Assembly (NCBI GenBank): GCA_037892935.1
Contig: JAYXKI010000013.1
Location: forward strand, 744,001 to 808,000
Origin: Phlebopus portentosus
Lineage: Eukaryota > Basidiomycota > Agaricomycetes > Boletales > Boletinellaceae
Length of the DNA stretch: 64,000 bases
Direction: 5' to 3'
Shown here: positions 12,558 to 23,783 of the stretch, in pieces
Layout of the letters: every line of letters starts with the position of its first letter
Numbering within the stretch: the stretch's first letter is position 1
Program-made: the position numbers and the translations under genes
The notes under the pieces: model-generated
Seen by the model: the letters and a program-made list of their open reading frames with translations, nothing else
Told to the model about the DNA's origin: nothing
Databases searched by the model: none

Positions 12558-14911
12558 GAAACTTGACGCACGATGATCAAATGAGGCATCTAGTATTTTA
12601 AACAAATTCTTGAGTGGCGTGAGAAAATGTGTTTTCCATTTCAGGGCTATCGACGCTTTCTAAGTTACAAAATTGCCTTACGCGCGCAAATATACCATAT
12701 TCATCATGAAGGTCCAAGCTTCAGCTGGATTCTTTGTGTCGTGAATGACGTCCATAGGAGCTATGCGAAGGCGTCAGTTGGCCCCTACGGGCTATCTCTG
12801 GACCGCAGACCTTGCGTTCGTGGTAGCGGAAGCAAAATGAAGTGTTTCATGTGTAGCAGTGAGTTATATGATCTCATGAAATGGCTAAATATGATCAAAT
12901 CTGTTTATGGAGGAGGATTCCTGAATTCTTAGAACAAAGAATAAGTACACTTGATCAGGCGGGTCGCGTGCTGCCGAATAAGCTGGAAACTTCAACCATC
13001 ACTGCTACGTCCGCCGTATTCTGCCATGACCGGGAGGCGTGGGACATAAACTCTGCTCTCCAGGAGCAATTCAAATCTGAATATGTCATCAGGTACTGGA
13101 AGTGATTCCAGCAAGCCCCATTATGAGCGACCGAAGACCTTGAAGCAGTTGTGTCAGTCCGACAGAAGAAGTTTCTGCATAAGTTGGTCAGCGTTCTCTC
13201 GGACATAATGGAAGATACCGGTAACTTCACCGATGACAATGGTAACTGTTCATGACATTTCGATCAATACAATATTCAGCACCTATAAAGATGACGACTT
13301 TTTTTCCTATCTGAACACAATGTCGACTAGGGATCCGGTGAGTAAACAGTCACAGCCCAGTAAAATTTCGCATTGAATTGCTATATATATAGACATGATA
13401 TGTACCGGGGAGAAGAGTTAGTTTGTGAACTTTTCTTCAAATGTCGTCTGTTAGGCAAAAAGGTACGAGCCTTGATCGAACAGGTCAAGTCAAATGAACC
13501 ACTGGAAGGCAATGCCATATTTGAAGCGAAGCTTTGTACAGTTTATGAGCTGAATGCCACCGATAAAGCAAACAGATTTTTGCGCACACATTATCAACTC
13601 GTAAGGCATCGGTTTTGTTCATCTAGGAATTGATATCAAAGCATTACCCAGAAGTTACATGTTCAAACTCTACTGCATATACTCGGAGGTGGAAGCCGAA
13701 CAACGAAAGCTCTAGAGAAAGTGCACGAGAGCCTCAACAACGTCGCAGGTGCACTGTCAGACATCTTATGACTAATCACTAACGATCATTGGCGACCTCA
13801 CTAGCTTTTATTTATTCCCTGACTGGGAGGAACCGATTTTGCGTATCTGTACGAGCGTCATTCTTCCATTGAGGTTTTGGATTAACAACAAATTGTAGCT
13901 CCCGTTCGATGCGTGAAAGCTCTACGTACTTTCGAAGGAGATATACCCGAATTACAGTAGTTAATGCTTTCAGGGAATTCAACTCTCGGTTTTTCAGCAT
14001 ACTCTCAGGCATCGCGAAGCGATCAAAGGTTCGCTGTCATCTTGTTTCTCCCCGCGATGTATTCCTAACGTTCATCGTGCGTAAGCCCGATCACGAGCAC
14101 GGGCACAATGGCAAGGAATCGGATGGGCATGTTCGTCCTCGTCACTTTTTCTGTTAAGACTGTATAGATGCTTCCCGTTACTCAATGATGGAAGTTCAAA
14201 TGGTCCAAGTTCCTATAACCAAAAACAAGATCACAGTGGAGGACGTTGACACAAGCCCGAGCCTGCAGGTACTATCCTTGAGTTTAATATTGATACAGAA
14301 TTTCCAAGCAGACAAGAAAATCCTCTCGAGATTCCCACAGTCCTCGATCTGTATCTCACATCCGCACATACCAGCGAACCCAGAATAATACTCACGAACC
14401 CATTGTAATAGTTCGCACGAGAATCCGAGTCAACCAAGTTTGTCCAGTCGAACTGAACTCTGAAAACACACGTGAGATCCGTCGTCAAGTCAACCCTTTT
14501 CAGCTATGATTGAAAGCTCTTGAGAGTGGTTTTCAAGCGCGACGACCATTACCCCATATCGAGATAATCGTCCGCGTGACAGGAGTACGCAGATTTTATA
14601 TGGTGCATGGACATAAAGGCTAAAGCTCCCAGAAGGGAGAATCGCCATGCCCTCGGCCCACCAAAATAAGATCTGTTTGTCCACCGCCTCAAATTGGTTA
14701 GCTGAATATCTCTTACCATGAGATATTGCGCAGCGTAAGAAAGTATCTGCACGATCCACTTACGACATCGTCCGACGCCTTCATTTTGCAATCAGCTTAA
14801 GAACTTAAATCAGTAAACTATTCCGGTGCTGGATTTGGCAGGAGCTAGGCATCTCTAGCTCCAATAACAATTGTCTGTCGTAGTTCGGTCAGTCAAATTC
14901 TTGCTGGATTG
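12558..14911. other. Accessory stretch with exon-like fragments, no confident gene
   Basis: Two plus-strand pieces look coding but could not be joined into full genes: about 12900-13253, ending in the reading LEAVVSVRQKKFLHKLVSVL and a stop after DDNGNCS, and about 13400-13771, with LVCELFFKCRLLGKKVRALI and a C-terminal piece GGGSRTTKALEKVHESLNN. Helical, charged composition suggests relics or small unknown proteins. On the minus strand, 14200-14791 has frames such as VQFDWTNLVDSDSRANYYNG next to a GT donor. I recognise none of these families. Best read as fast-evolving or decaying orphan genes. Confidence 0.3.
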
Positions 14912-15566
14912 CCAGTACTTAGAGTTCCGCAGCATATAGTATATAGCATATACAATACGGTGTATATGCTATACGCCCGTATGCGTATCAGCTCCAGCGG
15001 TCGAAATATGCACTCGTATGTGTATCTGGTTTCAAAAATATTCATATATATGCGTATACACCGTATACGCACGTATATTTTCAGGGTCTAAAACCAGTAA
15101 GAAAACAATTTCAGATAAAGTCAGCCCCGCTTCTACCAAAATGAACAACTACTCATCAAAACTCTAGTGTTGGATCTCAGTCTAAGACCTGATAACCGGG
15201 TTTGGTATGGTATCAAGGGTTGCTGCTTGATACTGAGGCGTGGGAATTACAACTGACTTTCAGTTATGGTTCCCAACCCCCCTCGCTGCTTGCTCTTGTA
15301 AGTTTATTATTGATACTTGTATTAGTTGTCTTAAGTCAAGGAACATCGTGTAAGTATTTTTGAGGCTCGAACATGAGATGTAACGGTCAAAATATCATGT
15401 TAGTCGGTGTGGTGCCGTATACGCCGTATGCGCCATTTATTATACGTGCATATGCATATCTTGCTTCAAAGACAAGTATATGCATATATTTTATACGACC
15501 GTATGTGTATGAAGTTGAAAATATATGCGCATATCATATACATACGCACAGAACCCTACCAGTACT
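14912..15566. mobile_element. hAT-type MITE with perfect 8-bp target-site duplication
   Basis: The 639-bp element lies at 14920-15558. It starts TAGAGTTCCGCAGCATATAG and ends so that its reverse complement reads TAGGGTTCTGTGCGTATGTA, an imperfect terminal inverted repeat with the TAGNG start typical of the hAT superfamily. It is flanked on both sides by the identical 8-mer CCAGTACT (14912-14919 and 15559-15566), the exact target duplication length of hAT elements. Both subterminal zones (about 14935-15085 and 15410-15548) are packed with short palindromic words such as GTATACGC, CGTATGCG, ATATGCATAT and GCATATAC, as expected for transposase-binding subterminal repeats. There is no ORF for a transposase, so it would need one in trans. 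Confidence 0.85.
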
Positions 15567-16404
15567 ACATAGTGAGCGAAATCATGTTCATAATGAACTT
15601 GTTAGGTGAAACTCGATATGGGAATTGAAGAAATCTCAGTAGGTGTGGATTAGGATGTATCAAAGGGCCAAGCTGAATTTAAATATGATGCATTCGATGA
15701 AATGGAAGTGTTAATTTATGTTAAAAAAATAGCTAGGAGAAGCCGAGTGGCACGTGACTGATTTCATTTTCGCACACTTCAAATTAAATCGATTCGCCTT
15801 GCCTGAAATGAAATGAATCGCGTAATGATGCGCTCGGATACTCAATCCGGATCAGCGGAAGTAGGCGGAAGTTCAGGGTAAAGATGACCGTCTGACGTCA
15901 TTTTCTACACCTTCAGAGATTTACTATCACTACTCTCGAACACACGACTTCTTATAAACCAGTGCTACGACATGAATAAGACAAGACGACTCTTGTGATC
16001 GATTCCATCAGCTTGAAATGCAAGGGAAAACATGGCCCGATGACCTGGAAGCCGAAGACGCCCGATAGACGGACGATGGTGTGATCGATGGGCCGAAAGC
16101 ACTCAAAAACTCTGAGACGTTCTTACCAATGCTTGGCTTGGACTCTCAGCTCTCAAGTTCCCCTCACGATCCCATTGCTCATCTGGGTGCCTCCATTGCG
16201 CCTGACGTACTTCCTGATCTCTTTCAATAACAGGCATCTAGTCTGTTAGCCGTTGGTTCTGCTTAGCATTCTCTGCCTCGTATTACGACGTTCTTGTTGT
16301 CGCCCAAAGGTGTCTCAGTTTCGGTCACTTCTACTGCAGTCTACTGTACACCTGTACTAATTCGAGTGGCTGACATATACAATACAAGAGCAGCTGAAGC
16401 AAAA
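15567..16404. other. Intergenic upstream of the IDO gene
   Basis: No coding sequence seen. The region contains the presumed 5' region of the dioxygenase gene. The reading frame of the gene is open back to 16294 but the ATG at 16405 fits the family start better. Confidence 0.45.
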
Positions 16405-17891
16405 ATGTCGTCCCCGACACCGTCGCCGCCCCCTCATTTCCTTGCTCTTCCTCGTCCGGACGCACTCGCCGGACCACCTCAGGGTGTACCAGACACCACG
16501 ACCGTCGCAGCTCACGATTTCGATATTGATGCGCGGACGGGCTTTATGCCCCCGCAGCCTCCCCTTTCACGACTTCCCGAACAATGGGAAGCTTGGGAAA
16601 GGATTCTTGATGAGGCAATCGAGAGACGCTTGAAGCTAGGTACTGCACAAGATCTGACTCCAGTTGATGAGGCCACCAGTGATGCCTGGAGACGGCGAGT
16701 ACGAGAGGTAAGTACTCAGTATACAGATGGTTCAATCTCGACGCTGACTTCAAGCTAGCTTCCCATCCTTTCAACTACAGACCTGAAGACTTCAGAAGTT
16801 ACTCTGCGACGTGCACATCTTGCTTTAGCATGGATCATGCATTTCTACATCAACACACTTTCCCCTACTTCCCCCCTTGTCATACCCCGGTCAATTTCGA
16901 TACCATTTCTAGAAGTCTCCGACTACCTCGCTCTTCCACCTATTCTGACCTACTCTGACGACGTACTTTACAATTGGAAGTACCGCGAGGACGCTGTCCC
17001 GGAGGGCCAAGTTCCTCTTCCACTGCCAATAATATTGCCATTCAGACGTCATTCACATCCACTCCATCCGAGAACCATTTTTACCTCGTGCCTGCATATA
17101 TGGAACTACGCGGTGCAACAGCGCTTTCACTTATGTCACGTATCATGGATGAGGCCTTCGTACGCGACGGTATAGCTTTGCGACGCATCTCATATTATCT
17201 GGTGCACCTTGCGCGCGTCATAGATGACTTGAGGACTATTCTGATGACTATGCGGGATGGATGCGATCCTGAGGTCTTTTATCACGAAGTGCGACCATGG
17301 TTTAAGGGGCAGGATAGCATGCACGGCGGACGGAAGTGGGTTTTCGAAGGCGTGGGAGAAGAGGGATATGAGCACCTCAAGCATCCCACTGAGGACGAGC
17401 TGCATGGACCAAGCGCTGGACAGAGTGCTCTGATTCATGCAATCGATATTTTCCTTGGAGTTGGCAGTGCCGCATCGAGTTCAGCCTCGAGCTCCGGAAA
17501 GACTGGTATGAATTTCCTCGCGCAGATGCAGAATTACATGCCTCGTCACCATCGTGCTTTCCTGCGTCATCTCTCCTCCAATCCCCGCCAGTTGCGCGCG
17601 CTTGTGGATGCAGAGACAACTGAGAATCGTAATCCCGAATTACTAAGTGCATATAACACTGCGGTTACTGCCTTGCGTACCTTCCGAGACTGGCATTTGG
17701 GCATTGTCGCGATGTATATCGTTGGTCCATCTAGACGCGCTGGAATAGGGAATCGTTTGGCGGCGACTGAGCATCTCTCTGTCGAGGAAGCGGAAAGTTC
17801 AGGAGAGAAGGGAACAGGTGGGACAAATGCGATGACCTTTTTGAAGGGCGTGAGGGACAAGACTGCCAGCACTGTCTTGAAGAAGAATTGA
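16405..17891 (+). CDS. Indoleamine 2,3-dioxygenase, with an apparent frame break near 17000
   Basis: Heme enzyme that opens the indole ring of tryptophan to N-formylkynurenine, the first step of the kynurenine/NAD route. Exon 1 16405-16707 and exon 2 from 16759 join in frame (WRRRVRE then LPILSTTDLK). Family landmarks: RRAHLALAWIMHFY, LPPILTYSDDVLYNW, then HFYLVPAYMELRG, FYHEVRPWF, VFEGVG, GPSAGQSALIHAIDIFLGVG, NYMPRHHRAFLRHL and FRDWHLGIVAMYIV, whose His is the proximal heme ligand. Between about 16985 and 17020 the frame moves by one base: VLYNWKYREDAVPEG is in one frame, while ANNIAIQTSF (matching the family's N-I-x-x-Q-T-x-F segment) is in another. A 35-nt intron (GTTCCT...TTCAG) would restore the frame but would delete part of that matching segment, so a frameshift or sequence error is more likely. 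Otherwise full length. Confidence 0.82.
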
Positions 17892-18528
17892 CGAAGAACC
17901 GGAAGTAACGGGCTATGAAATTCATTTATATTCTTATTATATGTACCTTCAAATTTGGAACAAAATTCAAGGTTCGAGAGTCAGCCCAGCTCAAATATAC
18001 GGAAAAGGATATGTCGATCCTTGAGCGAGCAGATGAGAATGAGATCGCTGCCGATCCTTCTATATGCACGTGGGTGGGCTTCTTAGACTATTCACATGAT
18101 GATGATCTGGCTACGATGAAGTGAAGCTTCCGAAATACATTGGGATAACATTGAACCATCTTCTTCACACCGACGTTTTTCCGTGAAAACACATTGCTCG
18201 AAGAGAATTGTTATTCTAAGCTTCTCCGAAAGGTGAAGGTACTGCTCCCGTTAGGCAGTCCGCGACGGTCTTGTCTTCTGCAGAAACTCGGAAAAGCTCT
18301 GCCTTGATATATCCTTGTTGAAACATGTCGAGGCGCATGTCTTCCGTTGAATACTCTCTGCTGCGCGGACCGCAAGTCACAAGTCGGCTTCCGATCATCC
18401 GATGCCCTCTGACGATGCAAATTGCGCTTGGAATCGCGCTACCCGAACTTTTGTCATCGTCTTCGTGCTACAGTATATAGCTGGCAGCCCCCGGCTCAAA
18501 CAGACCGGGAACAAGTTAATCGCACGAA
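17892..18528. other. Intergenic between IDO and GH5 genes
   Basis: 3' flank of the dioxygenase and promoter of the GH5 gene. No supported coding sequence; a TATA-like site is listed separately. Confidence 0.45.
18474..18480 (+). promoter_or_regulatory. TATA-like box of the GH5 gene
   Basis: TATATAG lies 49-55 bp before the ATG at 18529, a distance usual for a fungal TATA element with a short 5' UTR. No experimental support. Confidence 0.4.
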
Positions 18529-20014
18529 ATGAGAAGTCTTGCAGCACTTGTCGTTCTAATTTTATCTTCGCTTTCTTTCTTTTCTGATTCACTAGTTCGA
18601 GGTGCCGTCTTGGGTCGTCAGGATAGTACGGGCTTTGTTACTACTTCCGGCCAGGAATTCTCTCTGGACGGAGAAGACTTCATTGCTGCTGGCACGAATG
18701 CATACTGGCTTGCGCAAGAGAGTGATGCGGACATTGACATTGCGCTTTCCGACATCGCAAATGCAGGACTGACCGTGGTGCGAACATGGTATGCATTGTT
18801 ATTCGGAGCGAGCATTTGATTGATTCAAAGCTGATAAATTCCATTGCAGGGGCTTCAATGACGTAACCTCCCCGCAAAGTTACGGAGCGTACTACCAGCT
18901 CTGGTCAGACGGTGTAGCGACCTTCAATACAGGCGACTATGGTATATCGCGCTTTGATGCCGTCGTCGCTTCCGCAGAAGCACACGGTCTCAAGCTCATC
19001 GTTGCGCTCACAAACAACTGGTCCGACTATGGTGGCATGGATGTATATGTCTCGCAGCTCAGCCCTGGAGGAACGCATGACACATTTTATACCGATGAGA
19101 CCATCATAGCAGCATACAAGAATTATATCGATAATTTTGTTGGACGCTATGCGGATAATTCGACGATTATGGCATGGGAGCTTGCCAATGAACCTCGGTA
19201 GGACCTTTTTCCTCAGTAACTTCAATATCTGACTGAGAGATTCTTCTGTGATTTGTTTCTCTTTAGTTGTTCTGGCTCAACTGGCTCTGCTTCGTCTGCA
19301 TGCGACACAACTGGGTCAACCATCAGAGCATGGGCTTCAGAAATTAGCTCATACATCAAGAGCATCGATAGTAATCACCTCGTTGCTCTAGGAGGTTTGT
19401 CTCAATTCCGTGCATTGGCTTCATTCGTGTCTTCTTTCTCATATATCTGCTTTCGTAATTTCCCAGATGAAGGCTGGTTCGAAGTGGCTAATCCTCCGAC
19501 ATACCCTTACGCACCAGGCGTAGGGGTCAACTTCACCGACAACCTCTCGATCGAGACTCTTGATTTCGGAACTTTCCATTCCTATCCCGAAGTATGTGAA
19601 TTCAAACGACGTTTCCAATGTTCGTGGCTAATACATGCCCAGTCGTGGGGACAATCGGCTAACGAAACAGCCTGGGGAGTCCAATGGATCGCAGATCACG
19701 CCGCAGCACAAGCAGCTGCAAACAAGCCTGTCATCCTCGGTAAGTACATCCACTTTGACCTCGTCGGGCGTTCATCGACAACTCATTCCTTTTTGGTAAT
19801 AGAGGAGTTTGGCGTAACGACCAACCAAGTTGACACATACACACAGTGGTGGGATGAGGTTTTCTCGTCTGGTCTCACAGGGGACCTCATATGGCAAGCT
19901 GGGTCTCAGCTCTCCACGGGCCCGTCGCCTGATGATGGATTTGCTGTCTATCCCACCGGGACTGTTTATCCTGTTATGGAGAGTGCTGCTGCCGCGCTCA
20001 AGGCGAGGGGTTAG
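18529..20014 (+). CDS. Secreted GH5 endo-1,4-beta-mannanase
   Basis: Six exons (18529-18788, 18850-19197, 19267-19394, 19467-19591, 19643-19739, 19803-20014) join in frame to 389 residues. A signal peptide (MRSLAALVVLILSSLSFFSD) is followed by GFVTTSGQEFSLDGEDFIAA, NAYWLAQ and TVVRTWGFND. WELANEPRC carries the acid/base Glu (NEP motif) and VILEEFGV carries the nucleophile Glu; both catalytic residues are present. FGTFHSYPESWG and DLIWQAGSQL are further landmarks of fungal GH5 mannanases (subfamily 7 type). It should hydrolyse mannan and galactoglucomannan outside the cell. It has no carbohydrate-binding module or linker. Together with the GH43 gene 8 kb upstream it suggests hemicellulose use, though the two are not co-directed. 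Confidence 0.93.
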
Positions 20015-20659
20015 CGGGTTGTAGAACAACTTCGTTATTGTTCTTCGGACTGGAATTTGGATCACAGCTGGATTTATCTTTCGTACATCAGGACCATTAT
20101 ATCTCTTCATTTCCGACAACAGGTGACAAAACGCAGCAACGGACAAATAGCTATGTAAAGACAACAGCGCTCTTTTTATCGTGTATTAATTATGAGCAAG
20201 CGCGACATTAGACGGTCCTGTGAACGGAGATGGGAAAGGCTCGTATGCGCAGCATAGCAGAGAAAGATTAAAAAGAAAAAAGGAGGCAGAGCATGACGAG
20301 ACGAAAGAAGAGTTGCCAAAGCGTGTTCAAGGAAATTGTATCCAAGAAGTCAAGTCAAGTCAGATAAAATCAAACAAATCTCTTCTCGACGAGTAAACGA
20401 ATATAACAAAAGTTTCGGAAGACGTCGCACGGACGCGTGGATTGGAGCTGTAACCAAAGAAACATACACATAGCGAGACGAGAAGGTGCTCCGAAGTAAT
20501 ATGTGTACAAATGATAGGCTTCTCCATCTATCTGAAAGTATCCCAAATATGTAACAAAGGATCAGATGCGAGAAAGGCTGATAGCACCAGGAAAGTGTCA
20601 GATCTAGTCGCTTTACTAAAAATTTAGCCAAGAGAAAGAGAGAATGATTTACGATGTAT
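20015..20659. other. Convergent intergenic region
   Basis: Shared 3' flanks of the GH5 gene (plus) and the hydroxyacid dehydrogenase gene (minus). The long minus-strand open frame that continues from the dehydrogenase into this region is a shadow frame. Nothing else seen. Confidence 0.45.
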
Positions 20660-22095
20660 TCATTTGGAAAGAACGACCGGTTTCGCTTGGACACCGACGA
20701 GCTCCGGTACGACATCGTCGCCAGCGCCCTTGGTGAGGTACCCACGTAGGTTGGACAGCGCGCGAACCTCCATCTTGCGTTGCGATTCTTGCGTCTCGGT
20801 GCCCATGTGCGGGAGGAGCGTCGCTTGTGGGAAGTCGAAGAGCCGCGGGTTGACGTGCGGTTCGTCTGGGTAGACATCCAGTCCGATCGCGGAGAGCTAC
20901 ATTCATGAATTATTCGAATTCGATATTTTTTCCGGCGTTGATAAGGAAATGAAAGACAAAATCAATCAGATATTAATATCGATGTTGATATGCGGAGTTT
21001 GGGAATAAAATTGACATTAAAGGAAAGTTAGTAATTTGGATATTAATGAACGAATAAAATACGTACATGACCATCCTCCAGGGCGCGAATCATCGCATTC
21101 TCATCAACAACTTTGCCGCGGGCTGTGTTGACGAGCACAGCACCCGGTTTAAGGGCGCGAAGTACTTTTTCACCCACGAGGCCTTCGGTTTCCTTGCGCA
21201 GCGGGACATGCACGCTCAGAATATCAGCCTGCTTATACATCTCGTCAAGCTTCTCTTCGGAGAAGTATTCAAGATCTTTGGGGGCGTTGGGGTTGGGGCC
21301 CCGAGAGTGATAGAGAATGCGCATGTTGAAAGGCCTCACGAGTTCGACGAGCCGTAGACCGATCCCACCTAGACCAAGGATTGCGAGTGTCTTTTGGGAG
21401 GGATCATGTGCTGGTGACAGTCCCGACTTCCATCTCCCGGATCGGATATTCCGCTCTGCGCGTGAATATTGCCTAAGGGCAGAAATGATGAGATACAAGG
21501 CGGTGGTTGCTGTTGCGTCATCGACAGCGCCTGGTGTATTCGACACCACGATCCCTTGAGGACAAAAAGCAGAAGATAATCAGATTGATAAACACGTTTG
21601 CAATAGCAAGCAAGCGATAAGCTCGCGTCTAGTACGCTTACCCCTCTCCTTGCACGCGGCTACGTCAATTTGGTCATAGCCCGCGCCATTATGTGCGATC
21701 CAGCCCAGAGAATCCGGAAGCGCCTTTATCAGCTCCGCATCGAACACCCCGATATGCTTCGAAGATTCGTTATGACGGTAGATACCCACCGCTCCAGCGT
21801 ACTTTCCGCCGGGCTTGAACGCTTCCAGAAACTCCTCTCGAGATTTTGAGTCCATTTCCTTATGGTCGCCATAGAACAAGGGAAACCACAGATTCAGTCT
21901 CATACATAAAGCAATATCGAGATAACTGGAAGTGGAACTTACGACGACTTCAGAAATGCTTCCCAAGAGCTCCCTTGTCTCATCGTAGGCCCAGACGATA
22001 CCGCCTATAATGTTGAGTACACAGAATCAGCACGGCAAGTTGGGTAGAGCGTATAGACGACGACTGACCGCAGATGATGACTTTGGACTGGACAT
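20660..22095 (-). CDS. D-isomer 2-hydroxyacid dehydrogenase (glyoxylate/hydroxypyruvate reductase type)
   Basis: Multi-exon gene starting MSSPKSSSA at 22095. A later exon reads GIVWAYDETRELLGSISEVV, then a catalytic-domain segment with AELIKALPDSLGWIAHNGAG and YDQIDVAACKERG. The 21043-21549 exon begins VSNTPGAVDDAT and holds the Rossmann motif LAILGLGGIGLRLVELVRPF (GxGxxG), VHVPLRKET and VNTARGKVVDENAM, with the substrate-binding Arg. The last exon contains GLDVYPDEP and LLPHMGTETQESQ, with the catalytic His, and ends PVVLSK at the stop at 20660. This order is that of yeast GOR1-like NAD(P)H-dependent reductases acting on glyoxylate or hydroxypyruvate. Its start lies 563 bp from the divergent SWIB gene. 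Exact substrate cannot be told from sequence. Confidence 0.88.
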
Positions 22096-22658
22096 GGTGG
22101 TGGCGGTGAGAGAGAAAAGGCGTGTCAATCTAAGAAATTAAAAGGCAGAGAAATAAAAAAGGACGGCTTTCGACGGCTTTTCAGGGGATTTATGGCCGTC
22201 GCGAAAGAGCAGCGCATCGACATCGATGAGTGCATCCAGTCATAAATGTATATCATCACGTGATGCTAGAACACTCCTCAGACTCACTCTCGATGAGAAA
22301 GCGGACATGGGGCAGACGTACCAGCTTGTCGAAACTCAGCGAATAAAAAAGATATTTTAACGGAATTTGTTGAATATAATTTCCTTGATAGGTTCGTGTG
22401 ACAGCATTCAGAAGTGGTCGGTCACGTGTAAGTGTCACGGGGTCGACCCGTTTCGGAACTCGGGTCAAACCTTGTTGTTGTGACTTGGGCTGAGTGTGAC
22501 CCGCTGTGATCGACCTTGATACCGACGGTGTCGGTGTTTGAATCGATATCCCTTTCAGGGCAACGCGGTCCAGAGGCGCGTTCACAGCCGCAACGGGACT
22601 TGCATTCTTCTTGGCGGCGTCTCAAACTCGTTCCTCCACCACGACGAACGACGCGCCA

Positions 22659-23783
22659 TGGCCGATGAGCTCGAGTCTCGCATTCGGACAATCCTTCAGT
22701 CGACGCCCGTCGAGCAGCTCGGCACAATCACTGCCAAGGACGTCCGTTCGCGGCTATTGGCGGAGGGCACAGTCGACGAAGCCTGGATAAAGGCAAACAA
22801 AAAGGCTGTTAACGCGCTCATTGGGAGCGTGTATGAAGAGTCTTGCGCGCCGCTCGTGCCTGTCCAGCCTTCTCAAGATGATGCTTCCGTGCCGAAGCAG
22901 GAGGAAGACGAATATGTTAATGGACATGGAGAGGAATACTCTGAACGCGAAGGCACGGCAACAACAAGCCAGTATGCCGACGAGTATGAAGAGGACGGGT
23001 TCGGTATCTCGACGCCTCCTCCGGCAAAGGCCAAGAAAAGATCCAAGTCGAAGCGCGAACTTACAGACGAGGAATACGCACGACGGCTCTCCTCGGAGCT
23101 CAACGGCCGCCCGCGGAGTTCGCGTCTAGGTAAAGCATCCTCATCGACGTCCTCAAGGTCCAAGAAAAGTCTGAGCCGCACGCCGAAGCGGAGCAAGAAA
23201 AGCGCGGAACACGTTGACGACTCGGAAGGTGGTGGGAGTGAAGACGAAGACGGCGCAGGTTACGACTCGGATTCGAGGCGGCCAGCTAAGAAACGTAAGT
23301 CGCGGAAGAGCGGTGCCGGGGGTGAGGAAGGAGGCGGAGGTGGTGCAAAGGGAGGTTTCAAAAAGGAATATATCCTGAGGTCAGTAGTAGTTTGTCTTTT
23401 TATCTCACCATATATAAAAATTAACTTACACCTTCCCTTCACTTCGGAATAGCGTCCCGCTGTCCGCTCTTCTGGAGGTGGACCGTCTATCCCGACCTCA
23501 AGTTGTCAAACAACTTTGGGAATACATTAAGAACAACAATCTGCAGAACCCCAGCAACCGGAGGGAAATTCTTTGCGATGACCAGCTCCGACCGATCTTC
23601 AACGCGGACAAGATTGACATGTTCAAAATGAACAAGGTTCTCGGACAGTGCGTACCCGCTTTCTTTAACTTTTCTTTACTGAATTATCGGATTTATTGAA
23701 CTTTATTTAACCGTGTCATTTAATGGGATTTCTCGTGTTCGGGTTTCGATTGTGGAAACAGGCATTTACACGAAGCGGAATAG
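22659..23783 (+). CDS. SWIB/MDM2-domain protein with DEK-C N-terminus (UAF30/TRI1 type)
   Basis: Three exons: 22659-23379, 23453-23647 and 23761-23783. The N-terminus (MADELESRIRTILQSTPVEQ...) is a DEK-C-like helical domain with VRSRLLAEG and INDEAW-like VDEAWIKANKKAVN. A long acidic and Lys/Arg/Ser-rich middle follows (KKRSKSKRE, SRTPKRSKKS, RRPAKKRKSRKS), giving several nuclear localisation signals. The SWIB domain is in exon 2: VPLSALLEVDRLSRPQVVKQ, LWEYIKNNNLQNP, REILCDDQLRPIF, DKIDMFKMNKVLGQ, closing with HLHEAE in the tiny third exon. Yeast UAF30 and TRI1 have this architecture; UAF30 belongs to the RNA polymerase I upstream activating factor. A role in chromatin or rDNA transcription is inferred. 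The ATG at 22659 is preferred because DEK-C starts there. Confidence 0.9.

Noticed and set aside
20350..20877. 175-codon minus-strand frame
   Set aside because: Overlaps the last exon of the hydroxyacid dehydrogenase in another frame and runs into its 3' flank; no recognisable content.
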